A stretch of 64,000 bases of DNA from Pseudarthrobacter siccitolerans (lineage in GTDB: Bacteria > Actinomycetota > Actinomycetes > Actinomycetales > Micrococcaceae): contig NZ_JAUSXB010000001.1 of assembly GCF_030823375.1 (NCBI RefSeq), positions 2,480,001 through 2,544,000 on the forward strand. Direction: 5' to 3'. The position numbers were made by a program, and so were the translations under genes. How positions within the stretch are numbered: the stretch's first letter is position 1; each line of letters opens with the position of its first letter. The notes beneath the pieces are model-generated. The model ran no database searches and had not been told where the DNA came from. It saw only the letters and a list, made by a program, of their open reading frames with translations. This document shows positions 27,063-34,366 of this stretch, in pieces.

Positions 27063-27680
27063 GTGACGATTGACTGGGACGAAAAGAAAGCCCTGCTACA
27101 GGAACCGAACATCGCGAAGGTAACCCAGCTTTGCGACGAACTGATGGAAAAGAAGCCGGGCTCCACCGTTCCCTACATCGACCCGGTGCACGACGAGGAT
27201 GAATGCCGGATCGTCAGCCTGCAGGTCAGCCCCGGAAAAGGCACCGAATCCGGCTTCGTCTCGCACTACAACGATGACGAAGCGGCCCGCCGCGCCACCC
27301 AGATTTACGAGCTCGCTGAGCTCGATTCCCGCTACGTTATGCCTTGGAACGCGTACCCCTGGGTCCGTGATCCGGGGATGCCCTCGGCGCTGAGCGTGCA
27401 GGAAAAAACTGATGGCCTGCGGCCCTTCCGCCAGTTCCTCAAGATCAACTCCCGGGTTTCAGCCATCATCGCCCACGGCACGGACGCCTCCACCTTCCTC
27501 ACCCTGTTCGAGAAGACCTACCATTCGTCGCTGAAGAACAGCGGCATCAAGGTTTACAAGGCCACGGCCCTCGGGGGCCGGGCCTTTGCTGTCTCCGAAG
27601 CCAAACAGGAAGAGCTGCTGGCCAAGAACGTGGAAATCTATAAGGACGCCATGCAACGGGCAGGCATCCAGCACCTTTGA
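27063..27680 (+). CDS. Uracil-DNA glycosylase superfamily-like protein
   Basis: Protein of 205 residues. VSLQVSPGKGTESGFVSHYNDDEAARR and the later YVMPWNAYPW reproduce the layout of UDG-superfamily proteins, in which a PGxG-containing motif is followed by a second motif with Asn. The final third with SAIIAHGTDASTFL fits the third motif region. It may excise or simply recognise a modified base; enzymatic activity is not proven by sequence. The start is GTG with GGGAGAAATC upstream. It is 7 bp from the next gene, suggesting a two-gene operon. Confidence 0.7.
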   Translation: MTIDWDEKKALLQEPNIAKVTQLCDELMEKKPGSTVPYIDPVHDEDECRIVSLQVSPGKGTESGFVSHYNDDEAARRATQIYELAELDSRYVMPWNAYPWVRDPGMPSALSVQEKTDGLRPFRQFLKINSRVSAIIAHGTDASTFLTLFEKTYHSSLKNSGIKVYKATALGGRAFAVSEAKQEELLAKNVEIYKDAMQRAGIQHL

Positions 27681-27687
27681 GCCCTTG

Positions 27688-28623
27688 ATGCCAATGGATG
27701 TCCTCGATTGGCTGCTCGACGGTGACCCTGCCATCCGCTGGCAGGTCCTGCGCTACCTGACGAATGCTTCGCCTGGGGAGGTTCAGGCCGAGCGGGACCG
27801 CGTCGCCACCGAAGGCTGGGGCGCCAGGCTGCTCGCACTGCAGGGGATGGACGGTCAATGGGCAGGCGGCACTTACTGGCCGGCGAACGACGACGGCCCC
27901 GGCCAGCCTTGGACGGCGACCACCTACACCCTGCTGCTCCTGCGGGACTTCGGCCTGAACCCCAACAGCCGCGAAGCGAGGCATGCGGTAAAGCTGGTCC
28001 GCAGCAACAGCCGTTGGGAAGAAGGTAACCAGCCCTTCTTCCAGGGCGAAGTGGAACCGTGCATCAATGGCATGGTCGTGGCACTCGGAGCCCACTTCGG
28101 AGAGAACGCGGACCAAGTAGTTGAGCGGTTGATCCGCGAACAACTCGACGATGGCGGCTGGAACTGTGAGGCCGAGAGAGGCTCCACCCGTTCCTCCTTC
28201 CACACCACCATCTGCGTTTTAGAGGGCCTTCTTGAATATGAGAGGGCCACAGGGGGAACGCCGGGATCCCGCAAAGCCCGGCACCGGGGAGAGGAGTACC
28301 TGCTGGAGCGCGGGTTGCTGCGGCAGAAGTCCACCGGCGGGCTGATCAGCAGGGACTGGCTGAAGTTCTCCTACCCGACACGCTGGTTCTACGACGTCCT
28401 CCGCGGGCTCGACTACTTCCGGGCCGCCGGCGGCAACCCGGACCAGCGGCTGGAGGAGGGCATCGAAGTAGTGACATCCAACCAGCAGCCGGACGGCAGG
28501 TGGCTGCTGGAAAACACCCACCCCGGGAGCGTCCACTTCGCAATGGAGGACGGCGACGGACAACCAAGCCGGTGGAACACCCTCCGCGCTCTGCGCGTAC
28601 TGCGGTGGTATCAGGGCGGCTAA
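27688..28623 (+). CDS. Alpha/alpha-toroid protein (squalene-cyclase-like)
   Basis: Protein of about 311 residues built of repeated helical pairs ending in Gly/Trp turns: LQGMDGQWAGGTYW, REQLDDGGWNCE and TSNQQPDGRWLLE resemble QW-type turns of terpene cyclases and prenyltransferases. The acidic DXDD catalytic motif of true squalene cyclases is not obvious, so an enzymatic role is uncertain. Actinobacteria carry many such proteins labelled hypothetical. The start at 27688 follows the UDG-like gene by 7 bp. Confidence 0.7.
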   Translation: MPMDVLDWLLDGDPAIRWQVLRYLTNASPGEVQAERDRVATEGWGARLLALQGMDGQWAGGTYWPANDDGPGQPWTATTYTLLLLRDFGLNPNSREARHAVKLVRSNSRWEEGNQPFFQGEVEPCINGMVVALGAHFGENADQVVERLIREQLDDGGWNCEAERGSTRSSFHTTICVLEGLLEYERATGGTPGSRKARHRGEEYLLERGLLRQKSTGGLISRDWLKFSYPTRWFYDVLRGLDYFRAAGGNPDQRLEEGIEVVTSNQQPDGRWLLENTHPGSVHFAMEDGDGQPSRWNTLRALRVLRWYQGG

Positions 28624-28636
28624 GCCACGCCCGTGC

Positions 28637-29899
28637 TCACCCTTCCATCAGCCTGCGGCGGTGCTTCAACTCCTTGACCCACGCCCTGGTGACCAAGTCA
28701 GGAAACGGCGATCCGCCGTCGTCATTGCGCTTTGTCCCGGCTCCGCCCAAGCCACGAAAAGCCGTCCCCGACTCGAGGTCCGCAATCAACGGTCCCGACG
28801 CCTTGAGCGCGATCTCCGCCACCTGGGCGGCCGCGCGGTCCGCGAGTCCCAGCTCGGAGGCCCAACCCAGGAACTGGCGGCGCGAAATCCCCGTCCGCTT
28901 TCCGTTTATGGTCAAGGCAAGGGTCTTATCTCCGTAAACCACGGTGGAAGGGATGTCGTACACCGGGGCGATGGTCCACTCCCCGTGTGACTGCTGCACC
29001 ATCGATACGTTCTTCGCGTGCAGGTCTCCGTTACCTGTCAGCCAGGCGTACGCTGCCTGGATCGCCAGGTTCCGGAGCGCCGGAAGCGGCGCGGAGCAGT
29101 GGTCCGCGAGCGCGTGGCACACCTGGCCGTACCCCACGTTGTACTTGTCGGCAGGATAGAGCTTCAGCACCTGCGCGCCGTCCTCAACGGCAAGGCGCCG
29201 AAGGTCCCGCAGCCCTGATCCTGGTTCTGTCCCCGGCTCTGGCACACGGTCAAAACGCTCCACCAGCAGCCCCGGCCGGCCGGCAATATCCCGGATCAGC
29301 TGAACGCGGCTGAGCGGGATCCGAAGCTTGGCGGCGTAACGGAACATCACCAGCTCGTTCTCGACGACGTGCGGGAACTCGGGCGCATTTAGCTTCAGGA
29401 TGAACTGCCGGCCGGCATTGGCCACCGGCAGCGAAATCATTCCCGCGGACAACTTATCCTGTACCCCGGCGAGGGCTACAGGATCAATGAGGTCCGGATC
29501 ACCGAGCAGCTGGTCAAAGTCCAAGGCCTGCTGCGGATCCAGCTGGACCGCGTGCTCATCCCTGTTCAGGGGTTCGCCATGCCCGACGATCTGAACGTCT
29601 CCGACAGGATTGCCGCCGGCTGCAATCAGGAGGGACAGGTCATCGTCCGCGCTGGTCTTGATGGAACGTCGCAGGGCGTTGAGCCGGCGGCCCTCCGGCA
29701 GCAGACCGGTGAAATACGGCGGGGCGGCCCCGGCGCCGGAGAGGACTGGTTGGCTGGTGAGCGGCAGGGAAGTGGCGACGGCGGGACCACCGGAGGTGAG
29801 ATAGCCCGGCATATAGCTGAACCTGGTACCGCCGTCGTGCCGCTCGAGCCGCGCGGCGAGCACGCCCGCCTTGTAGATATCGGCAATGCGGTGCCTCAC
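28637..29899 (-). CDS. hipA: HipA-family serine/threonine kinase toxin
   Basis: Toxin of a type II toxin-antitoxin pair, 420 residues. In Escherichia coli HipA phosphorylates glutamyl-tRNA synthetase and causes dormancy. The N-terminal subdomain has PYFTGLLPEGRRL and LIAAGGNPVGDVQI (the regulatory loop region), LAGVQDKLSA (143-152) is a family signature, the catalytic loop is GNGDLHAKN (289-297), and YDIPS (314-318) supplies the metal-binding Asp, so the kinase appears intact. Its start overlaps the hipB stop by 4 bp, the usual order with the antitoxin first. Confidence 0.93.
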   Translation of the reverse strand: MRHRIADIYKAGVLAARLERHDGGTRFSYMPGYLTSGGPAVATSLPLTSQPVLSGAGAAPPYFTGLLPEGRRLNALRRSIKTSADDDLSLLIAAGGNPVGDVQIVGHGEPLNRDEHAVQLDPQQALDFDQLLGDPDLIDPVALAGVQDKLSAGMISLPVANAGRQFILKLNAPEFPHVVENELVMFRYAAKLRIPLSRVQLIRDIAGRPGLLVERFDRVPEPGTEPGSGLRDLRRLAVEDGAQVLKLYPADKYNVGYGQVCHALADHCSAPLPALRNLAIQAAYAWLTGNGDLHAKNVSMVQQSHGEWTIAPVYDIPSTVVYGDKTLALTINGKRTGISRRQFLGWASELGLADRAAAQVAEIALKASGPLIADLESGTAFRGLGGAGTKRNDDGGSPFPDLVTRAWVKELKHRRRLMEG

Positions 29900-30162
29900 G
29901 GCCGGGCTTCCTCGGGGCTCGCCGTCATCGTGCCTTGCCGGGCAGAGGCGCCTGTCCGCGTAGTCAGCTGGAGGTCCAGACCGAGAGTATCCAAAAGCGC
30001 CAGGAGTGAGTCGAGCTGGACGCTCTGTTTGCCTTGTTCAACGAACCGCACGAAGCGCTCCGACACCCCGGCCAGCTGGGCGAGATCCTGCTGCGTCAGG
30101 CGCAGGATAGCGCGGCGGGACCGGGCTTCGGCGGCAAGATGGTTCGAAAAGGATGCCTTCAT
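29896..30162 (-). CDS. hipB: HipB-like antitoxin, helix-turn-helix
   Basis: Antitoxin and autorepressor of 88 residues. A Cro/C1-type helix-turn-helix spans about residues 15-72 (RAILRLTQQDLAQLAGVSERF as scan and recognition helices). The polar C-terminal tail (TGASARQGTMTASPEEARP) is probably disordered, as in other HipB proteins. Two copies of a 16-bp operator lie upstream at 30177 and 30250, and translation is coupled to hipA by a 4-bp overlap. Confidence 0.92.
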   Translation of the reverse strand: MKASFSNHLAAEARSRRAILRLTQQDLAQLAGVSERFVRFVEQGKQSVQLDSLLALLDTLGLDLQLTTRTGASARQGTMTASPEEARP

Positions 30163-30176
30163 CGAATCTCCCCCTC

Positions 30177-30192
30177 CGGCACGAACGTTCCG
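30177..30192. promoter_or_regulatory. HipB operator, proximal copy
   Basis: CGGCACGAACGTTCCG, 15 bp upstream of the hipB start. It contains the perfect palindrome GAACGTTC and matches the distal copy at 15 of 16 positions. Confidence 0.75.
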
Positions 30193-30249
30193 ATTAGTGA
30201 TGCTGCCTCAATTCTATGGGCACCCCCATTCTGGTCAACAGCTATCTTT

Positions 30250-30265
30250 CGGAACGAACGTTCCG
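30250..30265. promoter_or_regulatory. HipB operator, distal copy
   Basis: CGGAACGAACGTTCCG has arms CGGAAC and GTTCCG around GAAC. It lies 73 bp from the proximal copy, about seven helical turns, which would allow DNA looping or cooperative binding. Confidence 0.75.
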
Positions 30266-30497
30266 GAGAGTGGCGTGCAGACTACTGCAACTTGCGGCCG
30301 CCTATTTCCGCTCCTGCTCCAGCCACGGAATCCGCGCCGTCCGCAGGCAGGGCAGAGAACTCTCCCGATCTTGAGCTTCTCTTGAGGAAGCCTTGCGTCA
30401 GGACGTTCAGCATAAATGTAGAAAACTTCCAGGTTCTCCTAGGTTGGATCCTCTACGCCCTGAAGCATCTGGCCGTAAGTGCTAAGGAAAGCTCTGA
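30266..30497. other. Leader region of the nuclease gene, no gene recognised
   Basis: No convincing coding frame or structured element is visible. It is somewhat AT-richer than the surroundings near 30400-30440, where the promoter of the plus-strand nuclease gene probably lies. Together with the hipB operators it makes up a 335-bp gap. Confidence 0.4.
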
Positions 30498-31610
30498 ATG
30501 AAAAACCTGATTGTGGCTTCGCTCGCCACGGCCGCACTGATTGCGGGATCCATATCAGTAGGTGCAGCTGCAAACGCAGATTCCGGAACGGTGGTGCGGG
30601 TAGTCGACGGTGACACTCTAATCGTCTCCATCAACAATGGTGATCACACCATTCGACTTCTGAATGTGGACACGCCTGAAACAAAGGACCCCAATCAGCC
30701 GGTGGAATGCCTTGGCCCGCAAGCCTCGAAGTACTTGGAAGAGACGCTTCCGAAAGGCACTCAAGTAAGGCTGGAATTTGATGTCGAACGGCACGACAAA
30801 TACGGCCGCACGCTGGCCGGGGTTTTTGCTCCGGACGGTTCTCTCGTGAATGCCGAGATTGCAAGGGAAGGGCTGGGGATACCGGTGCAGTTCGGCGAAA
30901 ACCGCAAGTTCCTTCCCCCCGTGCAGGCAGCCTATGAGGAAGCCCGGACCGCGCAGGCCGGCCTGTTCTCTGATGAGATCGAGTGCACGCTGCCCGCGAA
31001 GCTGGCAGAGACAACCAAAGCACTGGAAGAAGCAGCCGGAACTGCGCCGGCAACAACGTCGGCGGCCGCAAGCACGGCGGCGTCGGTACTGGTCACGAAG
31101 CTGGCCGCCGCCAAATCCCTCAGAGCCATCTTTAGCGCAACCAAGGACGCCAACAGGGCGATCTACTGGGCTGGGCTTTCCGTTGCTGCCACCACGGCCG
31201 GCCTCGCCGTTCTCGATAACAAGATCGCCACGGGGGAGCAGAAGAGGGACGAATTCAAGTCACAGCAGTCGACGTTGGCGGCAGCTGAAAAGAAGGCTGA
31301 AGAAGAACGGCTGGCAGCAGAAGCCCGCGCCGCCGCAGAAAAGAAGGCCGCTGAGGAACGCGAAGCCGCTGAGAAGAAGGCGGCCGATGAAGCAGCAGCC
31401 GCCGCAAAGACCGCTGCAGAGGAAGCCGCCCGCCAGGCCGCGGCAGAAGCAGAGCGGCTTCGGAGACTGCCCGCACCTGCGCCTTACGTGGCCCCGGCTC
31501 CCCGGCCATATGTTCCGCCCGCACCGGCGCCCTATGTACCACCGGCACCCTCCAAATACACAGGGCCTCGGTGTTATGCACCGGGCGGGAAGACCTGGAG
31601 CCCCTGCTAA
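30498..31610 (+). CDS. Secreted thermonuclease-family protein with coiled-coil and Pro-rich tail
   Basis: Staphylococcal-nuclease-type enzyme of 370 residues. A signal peptide (about 1-27) is followed by an SNase domain with VDGDT (36-40) and the catalytic Arg53, Glu61 (VDTPE) and Arg104 (DKYGRT), all present. After about residue 160 comes an Ala-rich region with one hydrophobic segment (AIYWAGLSVAATTAGLAVL). It is followed by a charged Ala/Glu/Lys coiled coil (about 255-325), a Pro-Ala-Tyr repeat tail (PAPAPYVAPAPRPYV) and a final Cys-pair motif RCYAPGGKTWSPC. The tail looks adapted to cell-wall association. A strong hairpin terminator follows. Confidence 0.88.
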   Translation: MKNLIVASLATAALIAGSISVGAAANADSGTVVRVVDGDTLIVSINNGDHTIRLLNVDTPETKDPNQPVECLGPQASKYLEETLPKGTQVRLEFDVERHDKYGRTLAGVFAPDGSLVNAEIAREGLGIPVQFGENRKFLPPVQAAYEEARTAQAGLFSDEIECTLPAKLAETTKALEEAAGTAPATTSAAASTAASVLVTKLAAAKSLRAIFSATKDANRAIYWAGLSVAATTAGLAVLDNKIATGEQKRDEFKSQQSTLAAAEKKAEEERLAAEARAAAEKKAAEEREAAEKKAADEAAAAAKTAAEEAARQAAAEAERLRRLPAPAPYVAPAPRPYVPPAPAPYVPPAPSKYTGPRCYAPGGKTWSPC

Positions 31611-31627
31611 ATAAATAGCGAAAGCGA

Positions 31628-31655
31628 ACGGGTCCCAGGCATTCTTGGGACCCGT
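31628..31655. terminator. Bidirectional hairpin terminator
   Basis: Perfect 10-bp arms ACGGGTCCCA and TGGGACCCGT around an 8-base loop, 17 bp after the nuclease stop codon. It would also serve the possible convergent small gene that ends at 31685. Confidence 0.75.
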
Positions 31656-31684
31656 TGGCGTCTGAAGCAGGAGTCTCTTATGGA

Positions 31685-31846
31685 TTACTTGTCCGCCTCG
31701 GCGCTTTTTCGGCGCTCCTCGATGCTCTGGGCAACATTGAGGACCGCATCCTCCGAGCTGGTACACCTGATCGAGAAACGCAAGCGGAACGTTATGTACA
31801 CCAGCTTCCTCGACGAACTCGGCGAGCTGGAGGAAATCAGCTCCAT
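31685..31846 (-). CDS. Possible small protein, 53 residues
   Basis: A short open frame between the nuclease and dedA genes. It ends in EDAVLNVAQSIEERRKSAEADK, a convincing amphipathic and polar C-terminal helix. The N-terminal half is Ser-rich and less protein-like, and the frame offset by two bases reads ADFLQLAEFVEEAGV there, so the gene may be frameshifted. The ribosome binding site is weak. It lies head to tail with a bidirectional terminator, which is the main contextual support. Confidence 0.35.
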   Translation of the reverse strand: MELISSSSPSSSRKLVYITFRLRFSIRCTSSEDAVLNVAQSIEERRKSAEADK

Positions 31847-31875
31847 TTCCTGCACCTCAGGCCTAGGATGTCCCC

Positions 31876-32505
31876 ATGACGGCCTTCGTCGACGGCCTCC
31901 TGAACGTCAGCCCGCTGGTGGCCTACATCGCCGTCTTCTGCTTGGTCTTCGCCGAAGACGCGTTGTTTGTCGGCTTCGTCATTCCCGGTGAGACGGCGGC
32001 CGTGCTGGGCGGGGTGGTGGCCAGCCGCGGTGAAGTGCAGCTGGCTGCCATGATGATCGTTGCGGTGCTGGCCGCGGTCCTGGGCGACACAGTGGGCTAC
32101 GAGGTGGGCAAGCATTTGGGTTCCCGGTTCTCCAGGTCCCGGGCACTATCCAGGCACCAGAAGCAGATGACGAAGGCCGAAGACTTCCTGCAGCGCAAGG
32201 GCGGCTGGGCGGTCTTCCTGGGCCGTTTCATCGCCTTCTTCCGGGCAGTGATGCCCGCCCTGGCCGGCACGTCCCGGATGCCCTACAGACGATTCCTGGT
32301 TTTCAATGCGGCGGGAGCCCTTGTCTGGGGCGCTGGCTTTGTCCTCCTCGGGTACCTCGCGGGCAACTCCTACGAGGCAGTGGCGAAGGCAGCCGGCCGG
32401 GACATCGCCGTCGTGATCGCCGTGCTGGCCGTGGCCGGGCTCATAGCCTGGCACTTCGGTTCCCGGCGGCAGCGCCAGCGCGCAGCCCGCCAGCCGGAGA
32501 GGTAG
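31876..32505 (+). CDS. DedA family membrane protein
   Basis: Integral membrane protein of 209 residues, of the DedA/VTT family that includes undecaprenyl-phosphate and other lipid flippases. Four to five membrane segments are visible; the re-entrant loop motif VIPGETAAVLGGVVAS and the later FLGRFIAFFRAVMPALAGTSRM carry the conserved Glu and Arg residues. The C-terminus is basic. It stands alone in its direction. Confidence 0.9.
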   Translation: MTAFVDGLLNVSPLVAYIAVFCLVFAEDALFVGFVIPGETAAVLGGVVASRGEVQLAAMMIVAVLAAVLGDTVGYEVGKHLGSRFSRSRALSRHQKQMTKAEDFLQRKGGWAVFLGRFIAFFRAVMPALAGTSRMPYRRFLVFNAAGALVWGAGFVLLGYLAGNSYEAVAKAAGRDIAVVIAVLAVAGLIAWHFGSRRQRQRAARQPER

Positions 32506-32511
32506 GAAAGT

Positions 32512-32540
32512 TTGACAGGCACTGTGACGCCTGCCATATT
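32512..32540 (+). promoter_or_regulatory. Promoter of the GntR/FadR-type regulator gene
   Basis: TTGACA at 32512-32517 and CATATT at 32535-32540 are separated by 17 bp. The GTG start codon lies at 32547, about where transcription would begin, so the messenger is probably leaderless. Confidence 0.6.
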
Positions 32541-32546
32541 TAAAGC

Positions 32547-33254
32547 GTGAACCTGTCAGACAGCCGGACAGCAGGACAGCCTGCGGCCCTTCCGCTCGCA
32601 CGGCTTAGTGCTGCCGAAGCGGTGTTCAACGCCATCCGCCAAGACATCGAGTCCGGCCGGCTGGGAGTGGGCAGCAAGCTCAACTCGGAAGCAACTCTTT
32701 CCCAGCAATATGCAGTTAGCCGCTCGGTGATCCGGGAAGCACTCCGCTCCTGTACCGCGCTGGGCCTCACGGTAACCAAAACGGGCAAGGGCACATTCGT
32801 GGTCGCCAACAAAGTGGCCAACGATCTCACCCTGGGCCAATACTCGGCCCGGGACCTGACCGAAGCACGCCCACATATCGAGGTTCCCGCAGCCGGGATG
32901 GCCGCGGAGCGCCGCAGCAAAGAGGAGCTTGAAACCCTCCGCCACATTGTTGCTGCCATGGCCACCGAAACCGATCCGGAATCCTGGGTAGCCCTGGACT
33001 CGAGCTTCCACGCCGCCATTGCCCGCGCAAGCGGCAACAAAGTATTCGCCAGCGTGGTGGCGGACATTCGCGGTGCCCTGGCCCACCAGTCCGAAACGCT
33101 GAACATGGTGGCGGACCGGAAGCACGCCTCAGACGTGGAACACCAGGAAATCTTGTCCGCCATCGAGGCTGGCTCTGCCGAAATAGCGCGTGACGCCATG
33201 GCCCGGCACCTGCAGGCCGTGGGCCTTGCCCTCGACTCCATCCTTAACAACTAA
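32547..33254 (+). CDS. GntR family regulator, FadR subfamily
   Basis: Transcription factor of 235 residues: an N-terminal winged helix (LSAAEAVFNAIRQDIESGRL through KTGKGTFVVAN) and an all-helical FCD ligand domain with the DLTEARPHIEVPAAGMAAERR and His-containing SSFHAAIARASGNKVF blocks. It directly precedes asparaginase, aspartase and an amino acid permease and probably controls them, with an amino acid or dicarboxylate as ligand. The start codon sits at the expected transcription start. Confidence 0.9.
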   Translation: MNLSDSRTAGQPAALPLARLSAAEAVFNAIRQDIESGRLGVGSKLNSEATLSQQYAVSRSVIREALRSCTALGLTVTKTGKGTFVVANKVANDLTLGQYSARDLTEARPHIEVPAAGMAAERRSKEELETLRHIVAAMATETDPESWVALDSSFHAAIARASGNKVFASVVADIRGALAHQSETLNMVADRKHASDVEHQEILSAIEAGSAEIARDAMARHLQAVGLALDSILNN

Positions 33255-33283
33255 CGACCGCAACAAAACCACCCAAGGATCCC

Positions 33284-34360
33284 ATGCCCTCCCCTGTGTT
33301 TTCCGCTGCCCGCACTGCTGCCCCGGCAGAACTGGCCCTGCCGCAGCACCAGCCCCTGGTCGCCGCAATTCGTGACGGTCTGGTGGAAAGTGTGCACTAC
33401 GGTTCGGCGATTGCCGTTGCGGCTAACGGAGCACCTCTGGCGTCTGCGGGCGATCCCCTCGTGCCGTTTTATCCCCGGTCCTCTCTCAAGCCGCTCCAGG
33501 CCGTGGCCATGGTCCGCGCCGGGCTCCAGCTGCCGGCCGATCTCCTTGCCTTGGCCGCGGCAAGCCACTCCGGCGCAGCGGAGCACCGCGAAGGGGCGCT
33601 CCGCATCCTCGAGCTGCACGGATTGAGCGTCAGCGACTTCGAGAACAGCACCGACCTCCCCTACGGCGTGAACGAGCGCGAAGAATGGCTGCGCAACGGC
33701 GGCGGACCCACCCAGCTCACCCAGAACTGCTCCGGAAAGCACGCCGCCATGGCCGCCACCTGCGTCATCAACGGCTGGCCGGTAGAGGGCTACCTGGATC
33801 CCTCCCACCCCCTGCAGCGGCTTGTAGCCGAAACGGTCAGGGAGCTGACCGGTGAGGAGCCCTTCGCCCTCAGCACCGACGGCTGCGGTACACCACTGTT
33901 CGCCCTGACGCTCCGCGGCATGGCCCGCGCGTTCGGACGCATCGCGTTCGCTGCGGCAGACTCCCTGGCAATAAACGACGACGGCGGGCAGGCTGCCCAG
34001 AGTGCGGAAGCCGCCGTCGGACTCGCCATGCAGCGGCATCCGGAGATGGTAGCCGGGGAAGGCCGCGACGTCACCGAGCTGATGCGCCTGCTGCCGGGTT
34101 CGGTGGCGAAGGACGGCTTTGAAGGCGTACAGGTGGTGGGCCTGGCGGATGGCAGCGCCGTCGCCGTGAAGATTTCCGACGGCGGCGACCGCGCCCGCAT
34201 GCCCGCCACCGTGACCCTGCTCGGGGCGAGCGGCGTGGACACCGCGCCGCTCGCCGCCATCGCAACCGCCCCGGTCCTCGGTGGGGGCCACCAGGTGGGC
34301 CTGCTGCAGGCCACCGACTTTTTGAACCAACCGTCCGCACCCGTCAACGAAGCCCTGTAA
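33284..34360 (+). CDS. L-asparaginase (Asparaginase_II family)
   Basis: Hydrolyses L-asparagine to aspartate and ammonia. The 358-residue protein matches the actinobacterial/rhizobial thermolabile asparaginase family: PLVAAIRDGLVESVHYG at the N-terminus, PFYPRSSLKPLQAVAM, CSGKHAAMAATC (about residues 148-159) and STDGCGTPLFALTL. These Ser/Lys/Cys motifs are the family's active-site residues. It is unrelated to the EcA-type enzymes. It sits 29 bp after the regulator and 6 bp before aspA. Confidence 0.92.
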   Translation: MPSPVFSAARTAAPAELALPQHQPLVAAIRDGLVESVHYGSAIAVAANGAPLASAGDPLVPFYPRSSLKPLQAVAMVRAGLQLPADLLALAAASHSGAAEHREGALRILELHGLSVSDFENSTDLPYGVNEREEWLRNGGGPTQLTQNCSGKHAAMAATCVINGWPVEGYLDPSHPLQRLVAETVRELTGEEPFALSTDGCGTPLFALTLRGMARAFGRIAFAAADSLAINDDGGQAAQSAEAAVGLAMQRHPEMVAGEGRDVTELMRLLPGSVAKDGFEGVQVVGLADGSAVAVKISDGGDRARMPATVTLLGASGVDTAPLAAIATAPVLGGGHQVGLLQATDFLNQPSAPVNEAL

Positions 34361-34366
34361 GGACAC

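Noticed and set aside
31680..31991. A plus-strand frame starting with a good ribosome site before dedA
   Set aside because: Its second half is out-of-frame dedA text and the first half shows no family; the minus-strand frame is the better reading.
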